This document shows positions 47,593-56,033 of a stretch of 64,000 nt of DNA, one piece after another. The position numbers were made by a program, and so were the translations under genes. Below the pieces are notes generated by a model that did no database searches, was not told the DNA's origin, and worked only from the letters and a program-made list of their open reading frames with translations. This DNA comes from Coriobacteriia bacterium (GTDB taxonomy: Bacteria; Actinomycetota; Coriobacteriia; Anaerosomatales; JAAXUF01), in assembly GCA_013336165.1 (NCBI GenBank), contig JAAXUF010000003.1, positions 1 to 64,000 of the forward strand, read 5' to 3'. How positions within the stretch are numbered: the stretch's first letter is position 1; every line of letters begins with the position of its first letter.

Positions 47593-49074
47593 GTGAATGA
47601 GCACGGAATGCCTCAGATTCTGAGAGTCGTCCTGCTTCTGCTTGGGATCTCTTTCTATCTGCTCTGGTTGATCGCAGGGGTCTTCAGCTTCCTAGTGTGG
47701 TATGGCGATTCGCCCTACCATGGAATGAACGCATGGCTGGTGACTCTGGTCGCGAATGCGGTCTCCCTGGCACTGGCATATTTTCTCGTCAGACGGATAG
47801 GTCCCCTAGTCCAGAGAATCCCCATAGTAGTAGCGTCAGCATGTGTGACAGCAGCGGGTATCGCATTGGTTTCTATTGCGTTGAATGTCGATGGGTATCT
47901 CCAGTTCATGATTCCTGGATGTGTGCTCACTGGTATTGGAGCAGGACCGCTTGCGCTCTGCTGGCGGGAGTGTTCCGAGGATTTGGCATCAAAACGGATC
48001 CAACGCAGCTTGTTCGCTCTGGCCATGGCATTGGATACCATGTTCTATCTGCTCGTCGTCTCGCTTCCGTTTGTCGTGGCCTTGATAATCTGCACGCTGG
48101 CCCCGATCTGTTCGGCCTTGTTCTTCCTCTATTCCTTCGACTCCTCGTCGAAGGCCGGGTCCGTCCTGAAACAGGAGAGAGTGACTGTGACAGCCTCTCA
48201 GAGGGGAACGGCCCTGGCAAGAGAGCAGGGAACACATCTGGCAATGTTGCTGCTCTGCTGCCTTTCCTTGTCATTCGCACAAGGAGTCTTCCGGACCGGT
48301 TTCCCGGCGGCAAGTGCGCGGTTGCCCTGGACCCTGATAATATCGAGTGCCGTATTGACGATTGTGGGCGTAGCTGCAGTCGACCTGTTTCTGCTGCAGA
48401 GGCTGCCGAGCAAGACTCTCCCACGTCTGTTCTTCCCCGTTGTGGTGATTGCGTGTCTGGCAATGCCCTTCTTCGTATCCCAAGACGCCTCGATCGCCCA
48501 TTTCTTCACTTTTGCCGGTTGCTTCCTGCTCATGGTCTATCTCTATTCCGAGGTAGATGCGGCAAACCCGGGCAGACATCTTCCGACGCAAGTCTTCGCA
48601 CTAGGGATCATCGCCTCAAATATCGGCTGCATCTTAGGAATCGTCTTTGGGAACATGGCGGGGAGCACCTCTACTACGGCGGTAGTAGGGTTACTTTACG
48701 CGGCTGTGTGCCTCGCTCTATGCCTATGTCGCGAACTGAGGAAGTCCTCGGTAGAGAGTGAACGCTTCTTGCCCGTGGCCAAGTCCGGAGAGAAGTACAA
48801 CATATTTCGGATCCCTGCCGAGCCGGGAATGACCATGATAGACAGCATTTCCCGCCAATGCCATGGCGCAGCGATACAGTACGCACTCTCGACACGCGAG
48901 GAGGAAGTGCTGCGGTACTTGGTCAGGGGGAAGAGCGCAAAATCGATAGCGAGCAGCACATATATCTCCTACAACACCACGAAGACCCACATGAGCCACA
49001 TCTACCAGAAGCTTGGCATACACACGCGCGAAGCGATGATTCAACTTGTGGAATCCATCACAATCAATGAGTGA
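47593..49074 (+). CDS. LuxR-family regulator with 12 membrane helices
   Basis: 493 residues from a GTG. About 12 hydrophobic segments fill residues 8-400 in an MFS-like arrangement, followed by a LuxR helix-turn-helix (about 430-490): STREEEVLRYLVRGKSAKSIA, then YNTTKTHMSHIYQKLGIHTR. Regulators of this form are abundant in Eggerthella-type bacteria, usually beside a reductase gene they control, and are thought to sense the substrate at the membrane. It is divergent from the flavoprotein-cytochrome operon. Confidence 0.92.
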   Translation: MNEHGMPQILRVVLLLLGISFYLLWLIAGVFSFLVWYGDSPYHGMNAWLVTLVANAVSLALAYFLVRRIGPLVQRIPIVVASACVTAAGIALVSIALNVDGYLQFMIPGCVLTGIGAGPLALCWRECSEDLASKRIQRSLFALAMALDTMFYLLVVSLPFVVALIICTLAPICSALFFLYSFDSSSKAGSVLKQERVTVTASQRGTALAREQGTHLAMLLLCCLSLSFAQGVFRTGFPAASARLPWTLIISSAVLTIVGVAAVDLFLLQRLPSKTLPRLFFPVVVIACLAMPFFVSQDASIAHFFTFAGCFLLMVYLYSEVDAANPGRHLPTQVFALGIIASNIGCILGIVFGNMAGSTSTTAVVGLLYAAVCLALCLCRELRKSSVESERFLPVAKSGEKYNIFRIPAEPGMTMIDSISRQCHGAAIQYALSTREEEVLRYLVRGKSAKSIASSTYISYNTTKTHMSHIYQKLGIHTREAMIQLVESITINE

Positions 49075-49167
49075 GCTGCTGACCAGTAGCCTATGAGGCA
49101 TGGTTCATGGGAATAGAATCCAGCCAACAGGAACGAAAGCTTGAATGGGAGATGGCCTGCCTGTAGT

Positions 49168-49196
49168 GGCGCTAGGAACAGTTTGTCCCTAGCGCC
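49168..49196. repeat. Perfect 9-bp inverted repeat over the PAP2 stop codon
   Basis: GGCGCTAGG (49168-49176) and CCTAGCGCC (49188-49196) with an 11-base loop. No T-run on either side, so terminator activity is uncertain. It marks the right edge of the reductase module. Confidence 0.6.
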
Positions 49197-49851
49197 TGCG
49201 CCGCCAACTCGCATACGCCCCCGCGCACAACGACAACCACGCCCCGCCGAACAGCCACGACGCGATCACATCGCTGGGCCAATGGACGCCGAGGTAGACC
49301 CGCGAAAGCCCCACCAGCACGATCACGACTGCGGCGACCACAGCAGTCAGTACCCGGGGCCATCCGCACTTGACCGCATAACCCACGAGCACCCCGAACA
49401 TGCCGAAGAACAGCAGTGATGCCAGCGCATGACCGGACGGGAACGAGTACGACGTCGGCAACGCGATCAGGGCATTGCCGGATGGAGGCCGCGTCCGCAC
49501 GTACAGGTTCTTCGCCAGTGCCCCGAGGAGCGCTCCCGCCCCGACCGTCCCGGCAAGCGCGATCGCCTCGGCACGGTGTCTGAACGCGTAGAGCCCCAGC
49601 GAGACCACAGCGACCAGCAGCCACATCGTGGCGCCATTCGCAATCGAAGTCACGAGCATAAATACGCGCGTCAGTTCGGGCGTGCGCCAGGCGTGCACAG
49701 CTGCTGTGACGCTGCTGTCAAACTTCGCGATCGCCGAGGAGATCCGGAAGTCCTCGGCGAGTTCGAAGAATGCTGCGAGGCACAGGGCGGCCACAGCCAC
49801 CCCCGCCAGAAGCGGCCAGATGCGGCGCGTGCGCGTTCTCGCCCGGGCCAC
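49189..49851 (-). CDS. PAP2 family membrane phosphatase
   Basis: 220 residues from a GTG directly after the pyrophosphatase stop (TAGGTG). Six hydrophobic segments and all three phosphatase motifs: KNLYVRTRP, FPSGH, and SRVYLGVHWPSD. Likely dephosphorylates undecaprenyl pyrophosphate or phosphatidylglycerol phosphate at the outer face of the membrane. Its 3' end is repeated, decayed, at 44588-44703. Confidence 0.92.
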   Translation of the reverse strand: MARARTRTRRIWPLLAGVAVAALCLAAFFELAEDFRISSAIAKFDSSVTAAVHAWRTPELTRVFMLVTSIANGATMWLLVAVVSLGLYAFRHRAEAIALAGTVGAGALLGALAKNLYVRTRPPSGNALIALPTSYSFPSGHALASLLFFGMFGVLVGYAVKCGWPRVLTAVVAAVVIVLVGLSRVYLGVHWPSDVIASWLFGGAWLSLCAGAYASWRRRR

Positions 49852-51480
49852 CTACGCGTCCGCCGCTTCGAGGAGACGCGCGGCGATCTGCTTCTTGCGC
49901 GAAAGCACGCCCGGCATCCACGCCGAGCCACCTACGAGCGAGATCCCCAGCGCGCGCTCGATCCCGCGCGTCGCACCGACTGCGAGAACTTCGCTCCCCT
50001 CGCGCATGATGTCGGTCACCAGCAGCACGACCGCCGAGTACCCGCGCGCCTCGCGCAGGGTCTCCATCGTCGCGCGCAGCTCGTCGGCGTGCTCCATGAC
50101 GGCGTTCGCGTCGACGGTCTCATACTGCGAGACCAGGAGCGTCCCCTTGCCCACGCGGAACTCTTTCGCGTCCGCGCGAACCACACCCTCCGCCGAGAAC
50201 ACCTCGCCGACCCGTCGCGAGCGCAGAAGCTCCATCCCAAACTCGATCGGGTCCACTCCCACGGTGCTCGCGAGTTCAGTGGCGATGCGGCGATCGGTGT
50301 CGGTGGTGGTCGGCGACTTCAGGAGCACGGTGTCCGTCAATATAGCCGAGAGCAGGATCCCCGCGATCGCGGCCGGAATCTCCACGCCGAGCTCTCGGAA
50401 GCGCGCCGCCACGATCGTGGCCGTCGAACCGACTGGCATGTTGAGGAACAGAATCGGGCTCGCGCTCTGAATGTCCCCCACGCGGTGATGATCGACGATC
50501 TCGACCACGGTCGCGTCTTCGATCCCCAGCGCAGACTGCGCGACCTCGTTGTGGTCGACAAGCACGACGCGCCGCCGCGTCCCGCGCGCGACATCGGTAC
50601 GTGTGAGAATGCCCACGACCCGGCCATCCTCCCCGCTCACCACGGCCTCGCGCTGAGAGCTGGCGAGGAGGTCCTCCGCCGCCTCGGCAAGCAGTGCCTC
50701 GGGGCCGACCGTGAGCACGTCGGTGTCCATCAGGTCGCCGACCGCATGCGCAAGCGAAACCAGGCGCGCAGCCGAGTACGTGTCGCGCGAGGTGACGACA
50801 ACGGCGGCGCCCTTGGCGCGCGCGAGTTCAATGACGTCGTCGGCAGGGCGGAAGCCGCCGGTCGAGATCAGGCACGCCGCACCTGCTGCCAGCGCCATCG
50901 GCTGAGTGCGAAGGCGGTCGCCCACGATGAGCGTGTCGCCCGGACGGATGCGCGCAGCCATCGTTGAGGGCTCGGCGGCACCCACGATGACGTCGCCGCT
51001 GATCTCGGCTCCCGCGTCGCCGCACAGAAGCTCGCCGTCGAGTGCGAGCACAAGCTGCTCCACGCTTACCGGCATGCGCTGGAACCCTGCGATCACCGTT
51101 TCGTCGAGGTAGTGTTCGGCGAGCACGCGTTCGCCCACGAAGCCCACCGCACGGCCATCGACGTCGACCACCGGTACGCCACGCACGCCGTGCTGCCGCA
51201 TGATGCGGCCGGCCGCAAGCATCGGGTCCTCGGGGCGAATCGTGATCGGTTCGGGCGTCATGACATCGCGAACGCGGGTTCGAACGTGCTCGAGTTCGGC
51301 GGGCGCATCAAGACCGAAGCGCTCGAACACCCAGCGGGTCTCCTTGGGCAGCGGCCCGAGCCGCACCGGCAGATAGACGTCGCACGCGTCGGTGACGTTC
51401 TTGAGGTGCGCGTATGCGACAGCCGAGCAGATGCTGTCGTTATCGGGATTCCTGTGGCCGAAGACGAGGATCTGGCCCAT
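49852..51480 (-). CDS. ppaC: Manganese-dependent inorganic pyrophosphatase with CBS and DRTGG domains
   Basis: 542 residues. The DHH phosphoesterase halves enclose a regulatory insert. N-terminal metal site GHRNPDNDSICSA, CBS repeats (MTPEPITIRPEDPMLAAG; later DVLTVGPEALLAEAAE), a DRTGG domain between them, then VEIVDHHRVG and the C-terminal DHHA2 domain ending GVLSRKKQ. In such CBS-PPases, AMP/ADP inhibit and diadenosine polyphosphates activate. Strong ribosome site AGGAGG before ATG. Confidence 0.93.
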   Translation of the reverse strand: MGQILVFGHRNPDNDSICSAVAYAHLKNVTDACDVYLPVRLGPLPKETRWVFERFGLDAPAELEHVRTRVRDVMTPEPITIRPEDPMLAAGRIMRQHGVRGVPVVDVDGRAVGFVGERVLAEHYLDETVIAGFQRMPVSVEQLVLALDGELLCGDAGAEISGDVIVGAAEPSTMAARIRPGDTLIVGDRLRTQPMALAAGAACLISTGGFRPADDVIELARAKGAAVVVTSRDTYSAARLVSLAHAVGDLMDTDVLTVGPEALLAEAAEDLLASSQREAVVSGEDGRVVGILTRTDVARGTRRRVVLVDHNEVAQSALGIEDATVVEIVDHHRVGDIQSASPILFLNMPVGSTATIVAARFRELGVEIPAAIAGILLSAILTDTVLLKSPTTTDTDRRIATELASTVGVDPIEFGMELLRSRRVGEVFSAEGVVRADAKEFRVGKGTLLVSQYETVDANAVMEHADELRATMETLREARGYSAVVLLVTDIMREGSEVLAVGATRGIERALGISLVGGSAWMPGVLSRKKQIAARLLEAADA

Positions 51481-51507
51481 GTTTCCTCCTGCGCCGCGCT
51501 CGCGGAC

Positions 51508-53742
51508 TTAAGGCTTGAGCTTGACTATTGGAGCGTACCCGACCAGCAGCTTCTTCGTCTCTCCGGTGCGGTCGAATCTGATCTCGAGCGCGTCGCCGTT
51601 GACCGACAGCACCCGCCCGCGCCCGAACGCCTTATGATCGACGATGTCACCTGGACAAAACGTCTCGGCGGATTCCTTGGGCGCACGTGAGACCGGGCCC
51701 GCCGGCGCGCCGGAGCCGAACACGCGGCCGCCACTGGCGCCGGCACCCGTGCCATGACCGAGCGTTCCGCGCCTGTCGCCGCGCTTCTCCCATCCGCCGC
51801 CTGACACACCGTCAGAGCCCACACCGCAAGCCAGAAGGTGCTCGGCGGGAATCTCGCTCACGAAGCGGCTCGTGGGGTTGTGCTGGGTGGTGCCGTAGAT
51901 CGAGCGCGAGTTCGCGTGCGTCAGGTAGAGCCGTTCGCGGGCGCGCGTGATCGCGACGTAGGCGAGGCGGCGCTCCTCCTCAAGACCGGAAGGATCGAAC
52001 ATGGAGTTCGCGTGCGGGAAGATCGACTCCTCAAGCCCGACGACGAACACGACCGGATACTCGAGGCCTTTCGCCGTGTGCACGGTCATGAGCGTGACGA
52101 AGTCGTCGCCCTCAGCGATCGAATCAAGATCGGTGCGAAGCGCGAGCCATTCCATGAATGCGGGAAGATCGGGCGTATCGTGGTTCTCGGCGAACTCGGC
52201 GACGACGGTGAAGAACTCGCGGACGTTCTCGGCGCGCTTCATTCCCTCGTCGGTGCGCTCGGCCTCGTAGGCGTCGAGCATGCCCGAGCGGGCCACGATC
52301 ATCTCGACGAGCTGACGCAGGTCGCCCTGCATCGAGCGCAGCTCGTCGAGCAGCTCCGTGAACTGCGCGATCGCGGTGCGGGCGCCCGAGCGGTGAGTGT
52401 CGTCATCGGCGGCCGAGCGAAGCGCCGTCTCGAAGCCGACGCCGGCCTCATGCGCAGCAGACTCCACGCGCTCGACCGTCGTTGAGCCGATGTTGCGCTT
52501 GGGTGTGTTGATGATTCGCTTGAGCGAGATATCATCGGCGGGGTTCACGACGGCCTTGAGGTACGCCATCACGTCGCGGATCTCGGCGCGGTCGAAGAAG
52601 CGCGTGCCGCCGACGATTCGGTACGGCACGCCGGCCTTCATGAGCGCGTCTTCCAGCACGCGGGACTGCGCGTTGGTGCGGTAGAACACGGCGATGTCGG
52701 TGTAGTGGCGGTACATGGTGCGGACAAGCCGCTCGATCTCGCCCGCGATGAAACGCGCTTCGTCGCGCTCGTCGGTCGCGAGGTAGCTCGAGATCTTCTC
52801 GCCCTCGGCGTTGGCGGTGAAGAGCGTCTTGACCTTGCGGTTGGGATTGTTCGCGACAACGGCATTTGCGGCCGCGAGGATGCGGGCGGTCGAGCGATAG
52901 TTCTGCTCGAGTTTGACCACCGCGGCCACAGGATAGTCGCGTTCGAACTCGAGGATGTTTCGCAGGTCCGCCCCACGCCAAGAGTAGATCGACTGGTCGT
53001 CGTCGCCGACGACCATGAGGTTGCCGTGGCCGGCCGCCAGCATGTTGGTGATCTGGTACTGCGCGTGGTTGGTGTCCTGGTACTCGTCCACCGAGATGTA
53101 GCGGAAGCGGTTCTGATACACGCTCAGCACATGCGGGTGCTCGGAAAGCAACCGGTAGGCGTTGCGCAGCAGATCGTCGAAGTCCATCGCGTTGGAGGTG
53201 AGCAGGCGCTGTTGGTAGCGTTCGAAGACCTGCGCAGCTTTGCGGTCAAGCGGCATGGCCGCCTTCGCCGCAAACGCGCTCGCCGTCATGAGCTCGTTCT
53301 TGGCCGCCGAGATCCTGTTGGCGATTCCGTTGATCGGATACTGCTTCTCGTCGATATCGAACTCGCGCATGACCTCTTTGATGAGGCGCTTGGAGTCGTC
53401 GGCGTCGTAGATGGTGAAGTTGCGGGTGAAGCCGAGTAGCTCGCCGTAGGATCGCAGCATGCGCACGCACATCGCGTGGAAGGTGAGCACCCACATGTCG
53501 CGCACGCGGGGCCCGACGAGTTCGCCGAGACGCCCCCGCATCTCGGCGGCGGCCTTGTTGGTGAACGTGATTGCCAAGATCTCGCCGGAACTAGCGCCCA
53601 GATCGCCGACGAGGTGTGCTATGCGAAACGTGAGTACGCGCGTCTTACCGCTGCCGGCCCCCGCGAGAACGAGGAGCGGGCCTTCGGTGGTCAGCACGGC
53701 TTGACGCTGCGCGGGATTGAGTGTGGAGAGATCGATATTCAT
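51508..53742 (-). CDS. pcrA: ATP-dependent DNA helicase PcrA/UvrD
   Basis: 744 residues, UvrD family: LNPAQRQAV Q-motif, Walker A AGAGSGKT, VDEYQDTNHAQ, GDDDQSIYSWRGA, TVHTAKGLEYPVVFVVG, and AITRARERLYL. A Gly-rich linker precedes the C-terminal tudor-like domain (FCPGDIVDHKAFGRGRVLSV). Unwinds DNA 3'-5' in repair and displaces RecA. It stands 28 bases upstream of the pyrophosphatase gene. Confidence 0.96.
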   Translation of the reverse strand: MNIDLSTLNPAQRQAVLTTEGPLLVLAGAGSGKTRVLTFRIAHLVGDLGASSGEILAITFTNKAAAEMRGRLGELVGPRVRDMWVLTFHAMCVRMLRSYGELLGFTRNFTIYDADDSKRLIKEVMREFDIDEKQYPINGIANRISAAKNELMTASAFAAKAAMPLDRKAAQVFERYQQRLLTSNAMDFDDLLRNAYRLLSEHPHVLSVYQNRFRYISVDEYQDTNHAQYQITNMLAAGHGNLMVVGDDDQSIYSWRGADLRNILEFERDYPVAAVVKLEQNYRSTARILAAANAVVANNPNRKVKTLFTANAEGEKISSYLATDERDEARFIAGEIERLVRTMYRHYTDIAVFYRTNAQSRVLEDALMKAGVPYRIVGGTRFFDRAEIRDVMAYLKAVVNPADDISLKRIINTPKRNIGSTTVERVESAAHEAGVGFETALRSAADDDTHRSGARTAIAQFTELLDELRSMQGDLRQLVEMIVARSGMLDAYEAERTDEGMKRAENVREFFTVVAEFAENHDTPDLPAFMEWLALRTDLDSIAEGDDFVTLMTVHTAKGLEYPVVFVVGLEESIFPHANSMFDPSGLEEERRLAYVAITRARERLYLTHANSRSIYGTTQHNPTSRFVSEIPAEHLLACGVGSDGVSGGGWEKRGDRRGTLGHGTGAGASGGRVFGSGAPAGPVSRAPKESAETFCPGDIVDHKAFGRGRVLSVNGDALEIRFDRTGETKKLLVGYAPIVKLKP

Positions 53743-53819
53743 GGGACGGGTAGTTTACCATGCCGAGAGGCCCCGGGAGGCGCTATCGGCTGGGGAGTCG
53801 GACTTCTTGTGAGATCATC

Positions 53820-54317
53820 TCAGATCGGCCTGCTGTCGTTCGTCTCGCGGATCTCCCGAAGAATGTCCCGTGATGGCCGCGAATCGAGCACAGGCCCTGC
53901 GGCGATCTTCTTCATCGTCAGAAGCGCAACCCGCTTCGCGAGCGCTCGGTCAGCCGTTTCCAGCCTGCAACCAAGAACCTGCGCAAGCGCGACATAGGCG
54001 GCGTCAAAAGCGGAGATACCGTTTTCGACCAGCTCCGCTGCCAACAGGACCTGCTCACGATCGGGCCCAAGAAGCGTCACGCCGGCGTCAAGAAACGTGC
54101 CCATGGCGTCAGCCAAGTCGGGCACCTCCCGATTCCGCCGAGCAAACACGTTGCACAGTTCATGCACGAGCAACGTCGGGGCGACAAGCTGCACCTCCCC
54201 CGCAGCATGCGCGGCGAGCAGCTTGTCCGCTTCGGGTACACCGTCTTCGTTCGCGGTCACAAACCACTTCACGGCGATGCTCGCATCAACCACGATCAGC
54301 GACGCGTCAGCCTTCAT
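53820..54317 (-). CDS. vapC: VapC-type PIN domain ribonuclease toxin
   Basis: 165 residues. The four acidic catalytic positions are visible: D11 (VVDASIAVKWF), E53 (VHELCNVF), D105 (SAFDAAYVALA), D123 (ETADRALAKR). PIN toxins cleave specific RNAs, often initiator tRNA or rRNA loops. Overlaps the antitoxin gene by 11 bases. The C-terminus is longer than usual by about 20 residues. Confidence 0.9.
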   Translation of the reverse strand: MKADASLIVVDASIAVKWFVTANEDGVPEADKLLAAHAAGEVQLVAPTLLVHELCNVFARRNREVPDLADAMGTFLDAGVTLLGPDREQVLLAAELVENGISAFDAAYVALAQVLGCRLETADRALAKRVALLTMKKIAAGPVLDSRPSRDILREIRETNDSRPI

Positions 54318-54588
54318 GGCGGGTCTCCTCGGCAGCTCGCGCCTCGGCGATCAGTGCAACCGGGTCTACACCAGCCAGTCCCAAACGCGTGCCAATCTGC
54401 TTCATCCGCTTAGCGGCGGATTCAATGCGCAGGCGCTTGATCTCGGCTTCGCGATCTGTTCGAGCTGCCGTGATGTACCGAACCGACGCCTCTTGTATCA
54501 GCCCACTCCGTGTGATGCACAACACGTCCGCTTCAGAATCGATCTCATCGAGCAGCTCTTGCGGAAGCGAGATATTGATCTTAGCCAT
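54307..54588 (-). CDS. vapB: VapB-type ribbon-helix-helix antitoxin
   Basis: 93 residues from an ATG with AGGAGG six bases before it. N-terminal RHH: KINISLPQELLDEIDSEA then SRSG-like ITRSGLIQEASVRYI. The charged C-terminal helices would mask VapC. The pair is an 11-base-overlapping operon with palindromes in its promoter. Confidence 0.88.
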   Translation of the reverse strand: MAKINISLPQELLDEIDSEADVLCITRSGLIQEASVRYITAARTDREAEIKRLRIESAAKRMKQIGTRLGLAGVDPVALIAEARAAEETRHEG

Positions 54589-54605
54589 CTTGCCACCTCC
54601 TAGTG

Positions 54606-54647
54606 GAGAACTCTATTCTCTACTCGGAGTATACACCGAATTCGGTG
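54606..54647 (-). promoter_or_regulatory. vapBC promoter with two operator palindromes
   Basis: Minus-strand -10 TATACT (54628-54633). On its upstream side is the perfect 14-bp palindrome CACCGAATTCGGTG (54634-54647) and downstream is GAGAA-CTCTA-TTCTC (54606-54620). Placement over the promoter suits autorepression by the VapBC complex. Confidence 0.6.
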
Positions 54648-54651
54648 CGTC

Positions 54652-55452
54652 CTACGCCAGCGTCTTCCCCACCGAAGCCGCCACGCCTCGCAGGTCTGCG
54701 ACCAGGGCGCGTATCCCCTCGAGGTCGAGCGACTGCGGACCGTCGCACAGCGCTCCGCGAGGGTCCGGGTGCACCTCGACCATGATGCCGTCCGCGCCCA
54801 CCGCCACCGCGGCACGCGAGATAGCAGGCACGAGGTCCGCTCGGCCGGCCGGGTGTGAAACGTCGACGATTATGGGCAGCAGCGAGAGACTCTGGACGAC
54901 CGGCACGGCCGTGATATCGAGTGTGAAGCGGTACGCCGTTTCAAACGTGCGGATGCCTCGCTCGCACAGTATCACGTTCTCGTTACCGGACATGGTGATG
55001 TAGTTGGTGGCCTGCAGCCACTCCTCGATCGTGGCGGCCATGCCGCGCTTGAAGACGACAGGCTTGCCGCTCTCGGCGGTGACCTGGCCGACCTTCTTCA
55101 GGAGGCTGAAGTTGGCCATGTTGCGCGTGCCGATCTGGATCATGTCGGAGTACTCGGCGATGAGCTCGGCGTGGGCTGAGTCGGTGACTTCGGTGACCAC
55201 GAGCAGGCCGTACTCGTCGGCGGCTTCGCGGAGGAGTTCGAGCCCCTTCTCCTCGAGGCCTTGGAACGAGAATGGCGACGTTCGCGGCTTGTAGGCACCG
55301 CCGCGCATGACCTTGATGCCGAGCTCGGACAGGCACGCCGCGACCTCGTGCATCTGCTCGCGAGTCTCCACCGAGCAGGGCCCAGCAATGATGGTGCACG
55401 TGTTGTTGTCGCGCGTGACTGCGCCGATGGCCGGCGCGTTTTGCCCGCTCAT
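54652..55452 (-). CDS. aroF: 3-deoxy-7-phosphoheptulonate synthase (DAHP synthase), type I beta
   Basis: 266 residues from the ATG at 55452. IIAGPCSVET, MRGGAYKPRTSPFSFQG, QIGTRNMANF, KRGMAATIEEWL, ILCERGIRTFE, DVSHPAGR, and VEVHPDP are the conserved active-site strands, with metal ligands Cys, His, Glu and Asp. First step of the shikimate pathway. It overlaps the chorismate mutase gene (ATGA), so the pair may form a feedback-regulated complex. Confidence 0.95.
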   Translation of the reverse strand: MSGQNAPAIGAVTRDNNTCTIIAGPCSVETREQMHEVAACLSELGIKVMRGGAYKPRTSPFSFQGLEEKGLELLREAADEYGLLVVTEVTDSAHAELIAEYSDMIQIGTRNMANFSLLKKVGQVTAESGKPVVFKRGMAATIEEWLQATNYITMSGNENVILCERGIRTFETAYRFTLDITAVPVVQSLSLLPIIVDVSHPAGRADLVPAISRAAVAVGADGIMVEVHPDPRGALCDGPQSLDLEGIRALVADLRGVAASVGKTLA

Positions 55453-55730
55453 CCTCGCAGCTCCTTCATCACATGCAGAATCGCCGAGTAGATCTCGCGG
55501 AGATTGTCGGCGAACAGCGGGCCCTTGTTGTGCTTCGCGAGGTTGACGAAAATCTCCTCCTCGCGCGCCGGGTCGTACAAGCCCCAGTGTACGACGGGCT
55601 TGAGATGGCGGATCTCCAGTGAGCACTCGGCGCGCTTGTTGAGCAGCTCCACAAGCTGGCCGTCGATCTCGTCGATCTCGGCGCGAATCTGCGCGATGCG
55701 CTCGGCTGCGGCGGTGTCGTTGGTTGTCAT
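55449..55730 (-). CDS. Chorismate mutase, AroQ class
   Basis: 93 residues from the ATG at 55730 (AAGGGG upstream). The AroQ helix 1 pattern is RAEIDEIDGQLVELLNKRAE, followed by a basic LEIRHLK and a long insert before the second helix with EEEIFVNLAKHNKG. Converts chorismate to prephenate for Phe/Tyr. Coupled to DAHP synthase, as in other allosteric CM-DAHPS pairs. Confidence 0.88.
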   Translation of the reverse strand: MTTNDTAAAERIAQIRAEIDEIDGQLVELLNKRAECSLEIRHLKPVVHWGLYDPAREEEIFVNLAKHNKGPLFADNLREIYSAILHVMKELRG

Positions 55731-55817
55731 CTCAAAAAGCCCCTTTGCATCTGGACCCATAGGCCACGGAGAAGGCGGTGGCAAGCATTGTAGCCGAATC
55801 GGCGCTCAAAGGTCTGC

Positions 55818-56033
55818 CTATCGCGCCAGCAGCTCCGCCACTCGCGGAGTCAGATCGGCTCGCTCCGCTTCCGAGAGACCCTTGATCGCCGCCCACACCT
55901 CCGGGCAGTGCGCATCTGCAGGCGAGCCAAGCACCTCGCGGATCGCCGCGTCGACACGCTTGCGGCTGGGTTTGTCGTATTCGAGATCGAGGGCTTCGAA
56001 CAGCCAGTGCATACTGCGCAGATAGCAGCTCAT
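55818..56033 (-). CDS. Small protein of unknown function, MSCYLR family, 71 residues
   Basis: Starts at an ATG that overlaps the stop of the membrane protein gene (ATGA). MSCYLRSMHWLFEALDLEYD is followed by a helix KPSRKRVDAAIREVLG and AHCPEVWAAIKGL. Two cysteines (C3 and C43) are the only likely ligands. It resembles short proteins with a CPxxW motif in other anaerobes that have no known function. Coupling implies it works with the membrane protein. Confidence 0.7.
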   Translation of the reverse strand: MSCYLRSMHWLFEALDLEYDKPSRKRVDAAIREVLGSPADAHCPEVWAAIKGLSEAERADLTPRVAELLAR

